64,000 nt of DNA from Comamonas testosteroni ATCC 11996 (GTDB taxonomy: Bacteria; Pseudomonadota; Gammaproteobacteria; Burkholderiales; Burkholderiaceae_C): contig NZ_AHIL01000002.1 in the NCBI RefSeq assembly GCF_000241525.1, positions 474,477 through 538,476 on the forward strand, written 5' to 3'. A model generated the notes under the pieces. That model was not told the DNA's origin, did not search any database, and saw only the letters and a program-made list of their open reading frames with translations. Position numbers and translations under genes: made by a program. Shown one piece after another: positions 31,911 to 43,207 of the stretch (positions are counted from its first letter, which is position 1; every line of letters starts with the position of its first letter).

Positions 31911-32582
31911 ATGAAAATTTCTGTGCGGATCATTGCAGCCGCTGCTGCGCTGGCGGCCTGCGGCCTGGCCAGCGCCCAATCGGCCGGAAGCTGGATGGCG
32001 CGTGTGGGCGTGACCCATCTGTCGCCCGATGTGAACAGCGGCAATCTGTCGGCGCCATCCTTTCCCAACACCAAAGTCGATGCCGGCAGCAATACCCAGC
32101 TGGGCGGCGGCATCACCTATATGGTGACCGACAATCTGGCGCTGGACGTGCCTCTGGCCACGCCCTTCAAGCATGACCTGTCGGGAGCCGGCGCGATTGC
32201 CGGCGTGGGCAAGCTGGGCAGCACCAAAGCCATTCCGGCCACGCTGATGCTGCAGTACCGCTTCAACGAGGCCAAGGCAGCGTTTCGCCCCTATCTGGGC
32301 GTTGGTGTGACCTATGCTCATTTCTATGGAGAAAAGACCACGGCCACGCTCAACGGCCTGACAGGGGGCACCCAGGCGAATCCGACCACCGCCGAGCTCG
32401 ACGACAAGTTCGGTGCGCTGGCCCAGCTGGGTTTTGTCTACAACTTCAACGAGCGCTGGTTTGTGGATGCGTCCTACTCCAAGAGCTTTCTGAAGACCAA
32501 GATCCACCTGTCTTCGGGCCAGAGCATCAGCGTCAGGCTCAATCCCGATGTGTTTTCCATGGCCATAGGCTACCGCTTCTGA
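31911..32582 (+). CDS. OmpW-family outer-membrane protein
   Basis: The 223-residue protein has a signal peptide (1-23, ending GLASAQ), the mature N-terminus SAGSWMARVGVTHLSPD, strand motifs FRPYLGVGVTYAHFY and WFVDASYSKSFLKTKI, and a terminal Phe (AIGYRF). This is the eight-strand OmpW/AlkL barrel that forms a small hydrophobic channel. It follows the esterase gene by 35 bp with the Shine-Dalgarno AAGGAGAT, so the two are likely co-transcribed. Together they suggest handling of hydrophobic or ester substrates at the surface (inference). Confidence 0.93.
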   Translation: MKISVRIIAAAAALAACGLASAQSAGSWMARVGVTHLSPDVNSGNLSAPSFPNTKVDAGSNTQLGGGITYMVTDNLALDVPLATPFKHDLSGAGAIAGVGKLGSTKAIPATLMLQYRFNEAKAAFRPYLGVGVTYAHFYGEKTTATLNGLTGGTQANPTTAELDDKFGALAQLGFVYNFNERWFVDASYSKSFLKTKIHLSSGQSISVRLNPDVFSMAIGYRF

Positions 32583-32600
32583 GGCTGTACGGCCGACACG

Positions 32601-32627
32601 AAAAATCCGGGCGGGTCCCGGATTTTT
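32601..32627. terminator. bidirectional terminator between ompW-like and monooxygenase genes
   Basis: AAAAATCCGGG (32601-32611) pairs with CCCGGATTTTT (32617-32627), with A and T tracts on either side. It serves both convergent transcripts. Confidence 0.92.
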
Positions 32628-32643
32628 CTTTTTGGCTGCGGCT

Positions 32644-33810
32644 TCAGTTGTAGTGCTGCGCCGAAGGCTCTTCGCCATGCACGGCCCAGCGGCCCAGGGC
32701 CTGGAGCTTGTAGTCCAGCGGATCGTGCAGGGTATGGGTGCGCACATTGCGCCAGAAACGGTCGAAGCCCAGGTCGGCATGGGTGCCGCGTGAGCCCACC
32801 ACATCGAACATTTCCTGGGTGGCGAACAGGGTGCAGCGATGCGCCATGACCTTGGCTTCAAAGACGGCGATGGCGACCTCGGCGCGCTCCGCCGCGCTCA
32901 GCCCAGGGCCGTGCTCCCAGGCTTTTTGCAGCAGCTCTGCCCCGTGGTCGGCCATCAGGGCGGCTCCCGAAATCTGGGCCTGCATCTCGCCCATGCGGCG
33001 CAGCAGATAGGGATCATCGGTGGCGCGCTCCACCGCCGAGCCCACCCAGGGCCGGCCATGCTCGCGCGCGTAGTCGCGTGCCTGTCGGCGCGCGCCCTGG
33101 GCCACGCCGACAAACAGATTGACCAGCACCAGCTGCGCCAGGCAGTTGCGCAGCGTATGAAAGGCCGTGACCTCGGCGCTTTCGTCGCGCATGACGGCGC
33201 TGGCGGGAAGCTGCACGCGATTGAACTGCACCGAGCCACTGTCGGTCTGACGCTGGCCCATGGGGTTCCAGTCGTCCTTGATGGCAATGCCGGGCGAAGC
33301 GGTCTCAAGCAGGCCCAGAACGGGCTGTGCATGGCCTGCGACGCTGGCCGATACCGTCAGGTAATGAGAGCCGCGTGTGCCCGAGCAAAAGCCTTTCAGG
33401 CCGTCGAGCACATAGCCGCCGGCCAGCTCCGAGCTGCGGGGCAGGGCCTGCAGACGCGTGTCGCGCGGGTTCAGTGCATTGCCCCACCAGCCCTTCTCGT
33501 CGATGGTGCGGCGCAGCCAGAGGCGCTGCTGCTGGCGCGAGCCATAGATCAGCACGGTGGCGACCTGGAGCTGGTGAAACGCCAGCACATGGGCCAGGGC
33601 GCTGTCGACTGCGGCCAGGGCCCGGACATGGCGGTAGATGTCGGGCCAGTTCAGGGCATCGCCGCCATGCTCGCGGGGAATCGCCAGGCGCAGCAGGCCG
33701 GCATCGCGCAGCAAGGCTTTTTCCGCTGCCGCATGACCGCCCTGGCGGTCGCGCGCGACGGCGGTTTTTTCCAGGGCGCCGAGTACATCGTTGAAGTGAC
33801 TGGAGAACAT
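32644..33810 (-). CDS. acyl-CoA dehydrogenase-fold flavin monooxygenase (SfnB/DszC-like)
   Basis: The 388-residue protein has the acyl-CoA dehydrogenase fold, with GLLRLAIPREHGG near the N-terminus and a C-terminal FWRNVRTHTLHDPLDYK, the signature of the SfnB/DszC/SoxC branch that uses reduced FMN to oxidise organosulfur or related compounds. The catalytic Glu of true acyl-CoA dehydrogenases is not evident. It is the last gene of a five-gene minus-strand operon with an SsuABC/TauABC-like transporter. The start ATG 33810 is chosen over a TTG 6 bp upstream; no strong Shine-Dalgarno is visible for either. Confidence 0.85.
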   Translation of the reverse strand: MFSSHFNDVLGALEKTAVARDRQGGHAAAEKALLRDAGLLRLAIPREHGGDALNWPDIYRHVRALAAVDSALAHVLAFHQLQVATVLIYGSRQQQRLWLRRTIDEKGWWGNALNPRDTRLQALPRSSELAGGYVLDGLKGFCSGTRGSHYLTVSASVAGHAQPVLGLLETASPGIAIKDDWNPMGQRQTDSGSVQFNRVQLPASAVMRDESAEVTAFHTLRNCLAQLVLVNLFVGVAQGARRQARDYAREHGRPWVGSAVERATDDPYLLRRMGEMQAQISGAALMADHGAELLQKAWEHGPGLSAAERAEVAIAVFEAKVMAHRCTLFATQEMFDVVGSRGTHADLGFDRFWRNVRTHTLHDPLDYKLQALGRWAVHGEEPSAQHYN

Positions 33811-33846
33811 GGTCAAGAAGGTGGAGGGCGGAAAAGAGGCGGAAGC

Positions 33847-34728
33847 TCAGTGGCAGATGGCACCGTCTTCCAGCAAGGAAGCTTCCAGAGCAATCGTGCT
33901 GACGCGGTTGTCCTGCGCACGTTGCTGCAGACCGCTACGCTGCCACTGCTGGACGGCGTTCTGCAGCCAGCGGGTGGACTGCGCATCGGCCTTGGCCAGG
34001 CGGATATGGGCCTGATCCGTGGTGCGAAAGCGGTTGCCCAGACGGGTGTAGAAGCGCCAGCTGTCCTGTTGCAGCAGGCGCGTGATGACCTCGGGCGACT
34101 CGGCCAGAACATGGCATTTGCCGGCCAGGAAATCGCTGACTGCATGAACGCTGGAGGGCGCGAAAAGAGGCTGCAGGCCCTGGGCCTGCAAGGTGCTGGC
34201 AGAGGCCTGACCCGTGGCGACGCAGGCCGTGGGTTTGGGGGCGGCCTTTAGCGCCACATGCGGCAGCCAGGAACTCCAGTGGCCGGGGGCATGGCGGCTC
34301 CAGAGGGAGGCCTGCTGCTTGAGCACCAGCAGTTGCAGGCTCTGCGGCATATAGCTGCCGCCGGTCTGGCGATCGGCAGTGGCCGGGCTGTCCTGCGGCG
34401 CCATGCCTTCGAGCACCAGGTCTGCATCGCTTGCGGGGGCGATTTTGACGCTGGTGCCCAGTTGCCGGCCCAGCCAGTCTGCAAGGGCCTGGTCGTAGAC
34501 ATCGGGCTCTGGCGGCAGGGGGTCGCCGGGCAGGGAAGGGCGTGCATAGCTGCGCAGGGCCACATGGAGCACGCCCTGGCGCCGGGCCTGTTGCAGCACC
34601 GGGCCTGCAGCCTCCGTGCCGCCGAGATCCGGCAGTGCCGGCCACAGCACGCCAGCCCCTGCGGCAGCGGCTGCCAGCGCGGTGCCGGCAATCGCCAGGC
34701 GTCGCCAGGATTGCGTGGCGCTACTCAT
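33847..34728 (-). CDS. periplasmic solute-binding protein, family 3-like (second receptor of the operon)
   Basis: The 293-residue protein has a hydrophobic N-terminal signal/anchor (10-30), then RQGVLHVALRSYARPSLPGD and YDQALADWLGRQLG, the opening of amino-acid-type (SBP_bac_3) receptors, and an acidic ADLVLEGM segment. Conservation beyond the N-terminal third is weak, so ligand class is unclear. It overlaps the permease gene by 4 nt and precedes the monooxygenase by 36 bp. A second receptor in an operon that already has a NitT/TauT-type receptor is unusual. Confidence 0.75.
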   Translation of the reverse strand: MSSATQSWRRLAIAGTALAAAAAGAGVLWPALPDLGGTEAAGPVLQQARRQGVLHVALRSYARPSLPGDPLPPEPDVYDQALADWLGRQLGTSVKIAPASDADLVLEGMAPQDSPATADRQTGGSYMPQSLQLLVLKQQASLWSRHAPGHWSSWLPHVALKAAPKPTACVATGQASASTLQAQGLQPLFAPSSVHAVSDFLAGKCHVLAESPEVITRLLQQDSWRFYTRLGNRFRTTDQAHIRLAKADAQSTRWLQNAVQQWQRSGLQQRAQDNRVSTIALEASLLEDGAICH

Positions 34729-35550
34729 GAAATTCCAGTCCGCTGCGCCAGCGCGTCAGGCGCTTTTCCAGCAAGGCCAGCCCATAGTTGAGAGCCAGGC
34801 CCAGAATGGCCAGCAGCACGATGCCCGCGTACATGCTGGGGATCTGGAAGATTTCCTGAGAGTTCAGCGTGAGAAAGCCCAGGCCTGCATGCGAGCCGAT
34901 CATCTCGGCAGCGACCAACGCGGTGATCGAATAGGCTCCCGCCAGTCGGATGCCCGTGAAGATGGACGGTGCCGCCGCCGGCAGGATGACCTTGAAGAAG
35001 ATGAAGCCGCGCGAGGCCCCCATGGACAGCGCCGAATGAATCAGCAGCTTTTCCACCTGCTTGACGCCGCTGATGGTGTTGAGCAGCACCGGCCAGAAGG
35101 CGGCCCAGAAGATGATGGCGATCTTGGACGCCTCGCCGATGCCGAAGAACAGCAGAAAGACCGGAAACAGCGCCAGGGCAGAGACCTGGCGGAACAGCTG
35201 CAGCAAGGGGTCGACAAAGGCTTCGAAGCGGCGCACCACGCCCATCAGCAGGCCCAGCGCCACGCCTGCCACGACGGCCAGAATCAGCCCTGCCAGCGAG
35301 CGCTGCAGGCTGGCAGCCACGTGTTTGCCCAGCTGGCCAGACTGCGCCAGTTGGACGATGGCCGCCAGCACCGCGGATGGCGGGCTGAGAAAGGCCGAAT
35401 TGACCAGTCCCGCGCGCGGCAGGAATTCCCAGATGGCAAAGAACAGCAGCACGCAGGCCGAGCGCTCCAGCCATTGGAGCCCGAGTTGCCGGGAGGAAAG
35501 CAGCGACACCGGCTTGGCGGGGCGCCGGGATGGGGGTGCGGCCAGTTGGC

Positions 35551-35554
<4 letters not shown>
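34725..35554 (-). CDS. ABC transporter permease, SsuC/TauC type
   Basis: The 277-residue inner-membrane protein has about six helices and the EAA-loop ALSMGASRGFIFFKVILPAAAPSIFTGIRL that contacts the ATPase. The layout and length match permeases for sulfonates, taurine and nitrate. Both ends overlap neighbouring genes by 4 nt (ATGA), so translation is coupled to the ATPase upstream and the receptor downstream. Confidence 0.93.
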
Positions 35555-36440
<886 letters not shown>

Positions 36441-36444
<4 letters not shown>

Positions 36445-37457
36445 GTCGCCGCTCCCTTGGCAAAGGGGTTGAACTCGTTGGTGTACACATCCTTGACGGC
36501 CACCTTGCCCGGCTGCAGCTTGCCTTCGCGCTCCAGCACGTCGATGTAGTACTGGATGGGCGGCTCGGTGATGATCTGGTCGTCCACATAGGCATAGCGC
36601 TCCACATGCTTGAGCTCCATGCCCAGGCGCTCGGCCGTGTAGCGGCGCGCTTCGTCGGTGTTGGCGTTGACCCAGTTGCCGGCCTTGGCGATGGCGGTGA
36701 CCACATCGCGCACGGCCTGCGGGTTCTCGCGCGCAAACTTGCCGTTGACGCTGTAGGGGGCCATGCCGCCCAGGCCGCGGTCCAGGTCGTAGTCGGTCCA
36801 CAGACGCTGCAGCTCGGGGTTGGCCTCGGCACCGCCGGAATGGGGTGGGTGGATGATGGCCAGATCCACATTGCGGCCGATCACGGCCTGCTCGCCCTGG
36901 TTGTCAGGAACGACCAGGAAGTTGATCTTATTGACATCGGCGCCGTGCTCGCGGAAATAGGTCTTGGAGACAAACTCGGCGCAGGCGCCGAAGCTGTTGA
37001 AGCCTATGGTCTTGCCTTCCAGATCCCTGGGCGTGCGAATGCCTGAATCCTTGCGCACGAAGTACTTCATATGCGGTGCCTCCTGCAGCGTCTTGCTGCC
37101 GGCGGCAATCACCTTCATGTCGGCTCCGGCCGCAATGGCCGAAATCACCAGCGGCACCATGCGCGAGCCGAAATGGATGTCGCCCGTGCCGACCAGCGGA
37201 ATGATCTGAGGGGCGGCAATCTTGCCCACGTAGTTGGGGCGGGTGGAGGTCCCGTCGAAGTAGCCCAGTCTGTCGGCCAGATAGATCAGGTCGAAAGAGG
37301 GGTTATCGGGATAGTTGAAGGGAACGACCTTGCCATTTTGTGCCGTGCGGGTGGTTTCGCTGCTGGCCTGGTTGTCGGAGCGCGAGCAAGCCGCCAAGCC
37401 CAGGGATGCAGCACTGATGGACAGAAGCTTTCCAAGCGCGTCGCGACGGGTTCCCAT
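36441..37457 (-). CDS. NitT/TauT-family substrate-binding lipoprotein
   Basis: From ATG 37457 (behind AAAGG) the product is 338 residues. The N-terminus carries T-R-R-D and a hydrophobic stretch ending LGLAAC, a lipobox with a twin-arginine-like pair. The receptor domain has FDLIYLADRLGYFDG, the periplasmic RTPRDLEGKTIGFNSFG segment and IIHPPHSGG. It is the first gene of the five-gene operon and the presumed main receptor of the SsuABC/TauABC-like transporter for a sulfonate or related small anion. ATG 37493 is an alternative start but lacks a ribosome site. Confidence 0.9.
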
Positions 37458-37493
37458 GGTTCTAACCTTTGAAGTTGCTGTTGAAGCAAACAA

Positions 37494-37556
37494 GGTTAGA
37501 GAAGGTGTCTAATAAAGAAAACGAATAAAAATTTGTATCTTTACTTAAAAATCAGC
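37494..37556 (-). promoter_or_regulatory. AT-rich promoter/leader of the ABC-monooxygenase operon
   Basis: The stretch between the Sua5 gene end and the receptor start is over 70 percent A+T, in contrast to its surroundings, with ATAAAGAAAACGAATAAAAA on the plus strand. No consensus -35/-10 pair stands out. Such AT-rich tracts are where LysR-type sulfur regulators such as CysB and SsuR bind (family knowledge), but no site can be assigned. Confidence 0.35.
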
Positions 37557-37567
37557 TAAGAGGCCTC

Positions 37568-38566
37568 TCAGCCCGCAGCCGCTGCACGCTGCAGGCGGTC
37601 GCGCACGCCTTCCCAGTCGGCAGTGTCGGGCGGGGTTTCGATCCAGATCAGCTGGGCACCGGTTTCGTCGAAGTCGCGCAGCGTGCCAAACAGTTCGCGG
37701 GCCGTGGCCAGCGCTTGCTGGGGCATGGCCCGCAGCGCGATGCCTTTGGCCGTGCACTTCAAGGGGCTGCGGTGATAGACCGCAATATTCTTGCCCTCGC
37801 TGCCCAGAATATCGAGGGCCGATTGCAGCTGCCTGGCATCCATGAGTCGCACCTTGGCATTGGGTGCATAGTGTGCCAAAAGCGTGCCAGACGCCCGCGG
37901 GGTGTTGGCAGAAAGCTCTTCTTTCGAGAGCGGTCGCTGGCCGCAGGCGTGCGCTATATCGTCACGCGTGATGGCGCCGGGGCGCAGCAGCACGGGCACG
38001 CCGCGCGTGCAGTCGACGATGGTGGACTCAATCCCCACTTCGCAGGCACCGCCATCGAGCACCAGCAGTTCCTCGCCAAACTCGGTGGCCACATGCTCGG
38101 CCGTGGTGGGGCTGACGCGGCCGAACTTGTTGGCGCTGGGGGCCGAGACGCCCCAGACTGGCGGATCGAGCTGCTGGCAGGCCTGCAGCACCGCATGGGC
38201 CACGGGGTGGGACGGGCAGCGCAGACCCACGCTGTCCTGACCGCCGGTCGATGCCTTGGCGGCATGCGGCAGGCGCGGCAGGATCAGGGTCAGCGGGCCG
38301 GGCCAGAACGCGTCGATCAGTTGCTGGGCAAAGACCGGGACTTCCTTGGCGTAGCGGGTGATGGCGGCGGCGTCGGCCACATGCACGATCAGCGGGTGGT
38401 TGGCCGGGCGGCCCTTGGCAGCAAAGATCTGCGCCACGGCGGCGTCGTTGTCGCTGTCTGCGGCCAGCCCATAGACCGTCTCGGTGGGCAGGCCCAGCAG
38501 CCGGCCTTGCTGCAGCGCAACCGCAGCGGCTTGCACCGAGGCTTCCAGCGTTCCATCCAAGATCAT
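37568..38566 (-). CDS. tsaC: L-threonylcarbamoyladenylate synthase (Sua5/TsaC family)
   Basis: The 332-residue enzyme makes threonylcarbamoyl-AMP from Thr, bicarbonate and ATP, the first step of tRNA t6A synthesis. It has GLPTETVYGLA, K51-GRPANHPL (the KRPxxxP-type loop), the SAPSAN motif and the IESTIVDC segment. A C-terminal Sua5 domain (about 230-332) follows a linker, so it is the longer Sua5 form rather than the short TsaC. ATG 38566 is preceded by AGAGGAA, which favours it over the ATG 21 bp upstream. Confidence 0.95.
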   Translation of the reverse strand: MILDGTLEASVQAAAVALQQGRLLGLPTETVYGLAADSDNDAAVAQIFAAKGRPANHPLIVHVADAAAITRYAKEVPVFAQQLIDAFWPGPLTLILPRLPHAAKASTGGQDSVGLRCPSHPVAHAVLQACQQLDPPVWGVSAPSANKFGRVSPTTAEHVATEFGEELLVLDGGACEVGIESTIVDCTRGVPVLLRPGAITRDDIAHACGQRPLSKEELSANTPRASGTLLAHYAPNAKVRLMDARQLQSALDILGSEGKNIAVYHRSPLKCTAKGIALRAMPQQALATARELFGTLRDFDETGAQLIWIETPPDTADWEGVRDRLQRAAAAG

Positions 38567-38630
38567 TTCAATTCCTCTTTCATGCACTGCGCCGCCGTTT
38601 GTGCGGTGCTTTTGCGCTTGCAGAGCATCA

Positions 38631-38741
38631 GCGAAGGACGCCGAGCAAGGGCCGCCCCGCAGCGAGGGCGTCGTCCCCCTCCCGCGTAGCGAGAGAGGGG
38701 GAAGCGGCGGGGCCGCCTAGGCAAAGCCGCTCAGGGGGTGT
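38631..38741 (-). repeat. stop-anchored GC-rich repeat, copy R7
   Basis: On the minus strand it starts 2 nt after the purK stop: ACACCCCCTGAGCGGCTTTG, then CCTAGGCGGCCCCGCCGC, the CCCCCTCTC...GGGAGGGGG hairpin, ACGACGCCCTCGCTGCGGGG and CGGCCCTTGCTCGGCGTCC. The CCTAGGCGGCC insert is shared in part with R2 and R8. Confidence 0.8.
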
Positions 38742-38743
38742 TA

Positions 38744-39913
38744 TCAGAACGCTTCAATGCCGAGGATTTCAGCGGCCTTCAAAGCGGTTTCACGCGCTTT
38801 TTCGGGGCTGGCCGCGGTGATGTTCAAGTGGCCCATCTTGCGGGCCGGCTTGGCATCGACCTTGCCATACAGATGCAGGTGGGCACCGGGCAGGGCCAGG
38901 ATCTGATCCCAGGCCGGAGCCTTGGCGGTTTCGCCGTCCTTGAACCACAGATCGCCCAGCAGGTTGAGCATGACGGTGGCGCTGTGCTGGCGCGGCTGCA
39001 CCAGGGGCAGATTGGTCATGCAGCGCACTTGCAGCTCGAACTGCGACACATCCATCGCGTTCTGGCTGTAGTGGCCGCTGTTGTGCGGGCGCGGGGCGAT
39101 CTCGTTGACCACCAGCTGGCCGTTGTCCAGCACAAAGAATTCCACACAGAGCACGCCCACGTAGTCGAGGCCGATAGCTACGGACTTTGCAGCGGCTACC
39201 GCTTGCTCTGCCTGCGCTGCGGGCACGTTGCCTTCGTAGACCTCGGTCACGGCCAGAATGCCGTCGCGGTGCAGATTGCGCTGCACGGGCAGGTTGACGA
39301 TGTCGCCATTGCGGCCGCGCGCCACGATGACCGAGCATTCATGCGCCAGCGGCAGCATTTTTTCGAGCACGCAGGCCACCTGCTTGAGCTCGCTCCAGGC
39401 CTTGACCAGCTCCTCGCGGGTCTTGACGCGGATCTGGCCCTTGCCGTCATAGCCCATGCGTGCAGTCTTGAGAATGCCGGGCAGCAGCGCATCGTTGACG
39501 GCCGCCAGTTGCTCGGCCGTCTCGATCACGGCATAGGGGGCGCAGGGGACGCCGCACTTCACGAAGTGGGCTTTTTCGGCAGCGCGGTCCTGGGCGATCG
39601 CCACGGCCGAGCCGGCGGGCGATACGGGCAGGCTCTCGGCCAGCTTGTTCAGCGAGCCGGCGGGCACGTTCTCGAACTCGGTGGTCACGGCCGCGCAGAG
39701 TCTGGCCAGCTCGGCCAGACCCTGGGGGTCTTCGTAGCCGGTGCGCAAATGCTGGTGGCTGACCAGGCCGGCGGGGCTGGTCTCGTCCTTGTCCAGCACG
39801 GCGGTGAAATAGCCCATGGCCTGTGCGGCATGGGCAAACATGCGGCCCAGCTGACCGCCGCCGAGCACGCCCAGCGTCGCGCCGGGCAGGATCACATCGG
39901 TGTCTTTGCTCAT
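38744..39913 (-). CDS. purK: N5-carboxyaminoimidazole ribonucleotide synthase
   Basis: The 389-residue ATP-grasp enzyme converts AIR, bicarbonate and ATP to N5-CAIR in purine synthesis. It opens with [19 protein letters not shown], and the ATP-grasp core shows [10 protein letters not shown] and [28 protein letters not shown], the standard PurK signature. The start overlaps the purE stop in an ATGA arrangement, so the two are translationally coupled. Repeat R7 follows the stop. Confidence 0.97.
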   Translation of the reverse strand: MSKDTDVILPGATLGVLGGGQLGRMFAHAAQAMGYFTAVLDKDETSPAGLVSHQHLRTGYEDPQGLAELARLCAAVTTEFENVPAGSLNKLAESLPVSPAGSAVAIAQDRAAEKAHFVKCGVPCAPYAVIETAEQLAAVNDALLPGILKTARMGYDGKGQIRVKTREELVKAWSELKQVACVLEKMLPLAHECSVIVARGRNGDIVNLPVQRNLHRDGILAVTEVYEGNVPAAQAEQAVAAAKSVAIGLDYVGVLCVEFFVLDNGQLVVNEIAPRPHNSGHYSQNAMDVSQFELQVRCMTNLPLVQPRQHSATVMLNLLGDLWFKDGETAKAPAWDQILALPGAHLHLYGKVDAKPARKMGHLNITAASPEKARETALKAAEILGIEAF

Positions 39914-40404
39914 GCGTTCACCGGCAGCGTCATATTGCGGGCGGCTTCGGTCTGCTCGGCGCGGAAGGCTTCGAGCTTTTTGCGCAGCTCTGCGTCTTCA
40001 TTTGCCAGCAGGGCCACGGCAAACAGGGCCGCATTGGCAGCACCGGCATTGCCGATGGCAAAGGTGGCCACGGGCACGCCCTTGGGCATCTGCACGATGG
40101 AATGCAGCGAATCCACACCCTGCAGGTGACGGCTGGCCACAGGCACGCCCAGCACCGGCACGGTGGTCTTGGCGGCAATCATGCCGGGCAGGTGGGCAGC
40201 ACCGCCGGCGCCTGCAATGATGGCCTTGAGGCCTCGGTCGGCCGCAGCTTCGGCAAAGCGGAACATGTCGTCCGGCATGCGGTGGGCCGATACGACCTGC
40301 GCTTCAAAAGCGATACCGAATTGCTGGAGGATGGCAACTGCGTGCTGCATGGTGTCCCAGTCGCTGCTGGAACCCATGACCACGCCAACTTGGATGGGGT
40401 TCAT
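39910..40404 (-). CDS. purE: 5-(carboxyamino)imidazole ribonucleotide mutase
   Basis: The 164-residue protein has GSSSDW (11-16), the catalytic SAHRMP with H41, and [17 protein letters not shown], all diagnostic of class I PurE, which moves the carboxylate of N5-CAIR to C4. The start is ATG 40404; the longer frame extends into non-coding DNA. It is the first gene of the purEK pair, with about 100 bp of non-coding DNA separating it from the ABC permease gene. Confidence 0.97.
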   Translation of the reverse strand: MNPIQVGVVMGSSSDWDTMQHAVAILQQFGIAFEAQVVSAHRMPDDMFRFAEAAADRGLKAIIAGAGGAAHLPGMIAAKTTVPVLGVPVASRHLQGVDSLHSIVQMPKGVPVATFAIGNAGAANAALFAVALLANEDAELRKKLEAFRAEQTEAARNMTLPVNA

Positions 40405-40504
40405 GTTCTTCAGGGCGCTGCCGCCCGGCCTAGTGGAACCCCTGATTTTACGGTTTCGCTGCATTGCCGGCCGGCTGTGGGGCATAGCCGTCCGGGCAAA
40501 GCAA

Positions 40505-41913
40505 CTATGACCCCCGAATGTGGGCCGCCGCGTTATCGCGTGCAAAGCCCAGCACGCGGTCCCTGAAAACATGGATGACCCAGGCCAGCGTGACCAGGAT
40601 CTGCAGGCTCAGAGAGGCCCAGGGCACATAGCTGAGCCAGGCGCCGGCTTGCTCTATGCCGTCCGGCGAGCTCATCCACATGGCCACCACGGGCTGAACA
40701 AACATGGCACCCGTATGGCCGCCCATGCCATAGGCCAGCAGCGGCGCGGCGATGTTGAGGATCAGCCAGGCGATGACAAACGAGGCCAGGGGGGACTTGA
40801 GCTTGCCCGCCAGCAGGGCGAAGCCGGTCAGCAGCAGGCAGTCGCGCAGCAGATGCAGGCACAGATAGAAGGTAAAGCTGTTGAGCTTGCCGCTGATGGC
40901 CGCCTCAAGTGACTGGGGGGCGAACAGCAGCAGCAAGGCCATGGCAAAGCCCAGCAGCAGGCTGACCGGCCACAGCGGCAGTGCCTCCAGCGCCTCGCGC
41001 CAGCGCTGGCGCGAGGCCGACCATTGAACCTGGCGCCAGGCGCGCAGATGCTGGTCCATATGCTGCAGGGCGACATAGGCGGTGCCGATCAGCGCGATCC
41101 AGGCGGTGCTGCTGAAAAATTCGGCAATGCCCAGATTGAGCGAGCCGGCTGCGAAAAATCCAGTCAGCGCCAGGCCCAGAGGCCAGGCCCAGGGCAGGGT
41201 GCGTACATCGAGCCGGGTGCAAAGCTGGCGCCACAGGGCCAGTAGCCCCAGGCCCAGCACCAGGGTTCCGGCCAGATAGGCCAGCCCCAGGCCGCCCACA
41301 TTCAGGCCCCACCAGAACACCGGCTCGGCGTCGACGTCCACCATGCCTTTGTAGACATGGTCGATAAAGGGGCCGGGGGCGAAGAACAGGATCAGCAAAG
41401 GCAGCAGTGCCGCTCGCCGGCGATTGATGGGCCTGTCTCTCAGTCCCCAGCTCATGAGCACGGAGTTCATGGCCCAGGTCTGCAGGCCCAGGCCCCAGAT
41501 CACGGCCAGGCCAATCGTGTGTTGCAACTTCAGGGGCTCCAGCGCCCAGAAATGGGTCACACCCGCTACGGCCAGCGCAAACCACAGCACATAGAGCCAG
41601 GCAGGCAAGGTTGCGCCCAGCAGCTTTCCCCAGGCCATCTGCCAGGGCGTGAGCACGGACAGACGTTGCCAGTCCCAGGTGTTCTGGCTGGCTTCCTCGG
41701 CCAGGCTGCGCCCGGCCAGCACGCTGCCATAGATGATGGCAGCCAGGTACAGGCCGGCAATGGCGGTCATGCTCAGGGTGCCGGGCAGTCCCTTGGCAGA
41801 GGACAGGGCGAAGGGCAGGGCCAGAATGAGCAGGCTCAGGCCCAGGCTCCAGGCCAGCAGCGAGGGGCGCCAGTTCAGCCAGAGCTGGCGCTGGAATTCG
41901 GGGTTGCGTTGGC

Positions 41914-41917
<4 letters not shown>
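40505..41917 (-). CDS. ABC-2-like transporter permease (large membrane protein)
   Basis: The 470-residue protein has about ten to twelve predicted hydrophobic segments starting around residues 17-40 and ending near 435-455. It resembles ABC-2-type exporter permeases in starting with [16 protein letters not shown] and having an early cytoplasmic loop [29 protein letters not shown], as in the gliding/GldF- and ABC-2-like families. It overlaps the ATPase gene by 4 nt, so the two form one exporter. The transported substrate is not recognisable. Confidence 0.75.
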
Positions 41918-42891
<974 letters not shown>

Positions 42892-43207
42892 GTCTGCGCT
42901 CCTTGGTTCGCAAGCAATATAGCCCAGGGGCGAGCGAGGTTGCGGGGCGGTTACTCTTGAAACCGTAGCTGCTTGCGCATGCCGTTCATCGATTGTCGGC
43001 ATAAAACACCTTGAATCGACCTTGAAACATGCGCAGACTGCTCCCATCTGAGTAGCAAAGACCCGGTCCGTTCTGGTCTATGGCTTGCGCTCGCGCATTT
43101 GCGTGGAGAATCGCAGCATCGCGCGGTGGGCACTCTGCTGGAGTGGCCGGTTCGCAGACTTTTCAGCGCCGCTGCCCGCGTGGCAGCGCACAAGCATTGG
43201 GAATCAC
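42892..43207. other. 316-bp divergent intergenic region
   Basis: Separates the TTG-started ABC ATPase (minus) from the thioredoxin gene (plus). It has a TATATT near 42914-42919 on the minus strand that could be a -10. I see no convincing gene; the short frames here have no ribosome sites and skewed composition. Confidence 0.5.

Noticed and set aside
42951..43193. 80-residue minus-strand frame between the ABC ATPase and thioredoxin genes
   Set aside because: No Shine-Dalgarno, Arg/Ser-rich composition, and it lies in the divergent promoter region.
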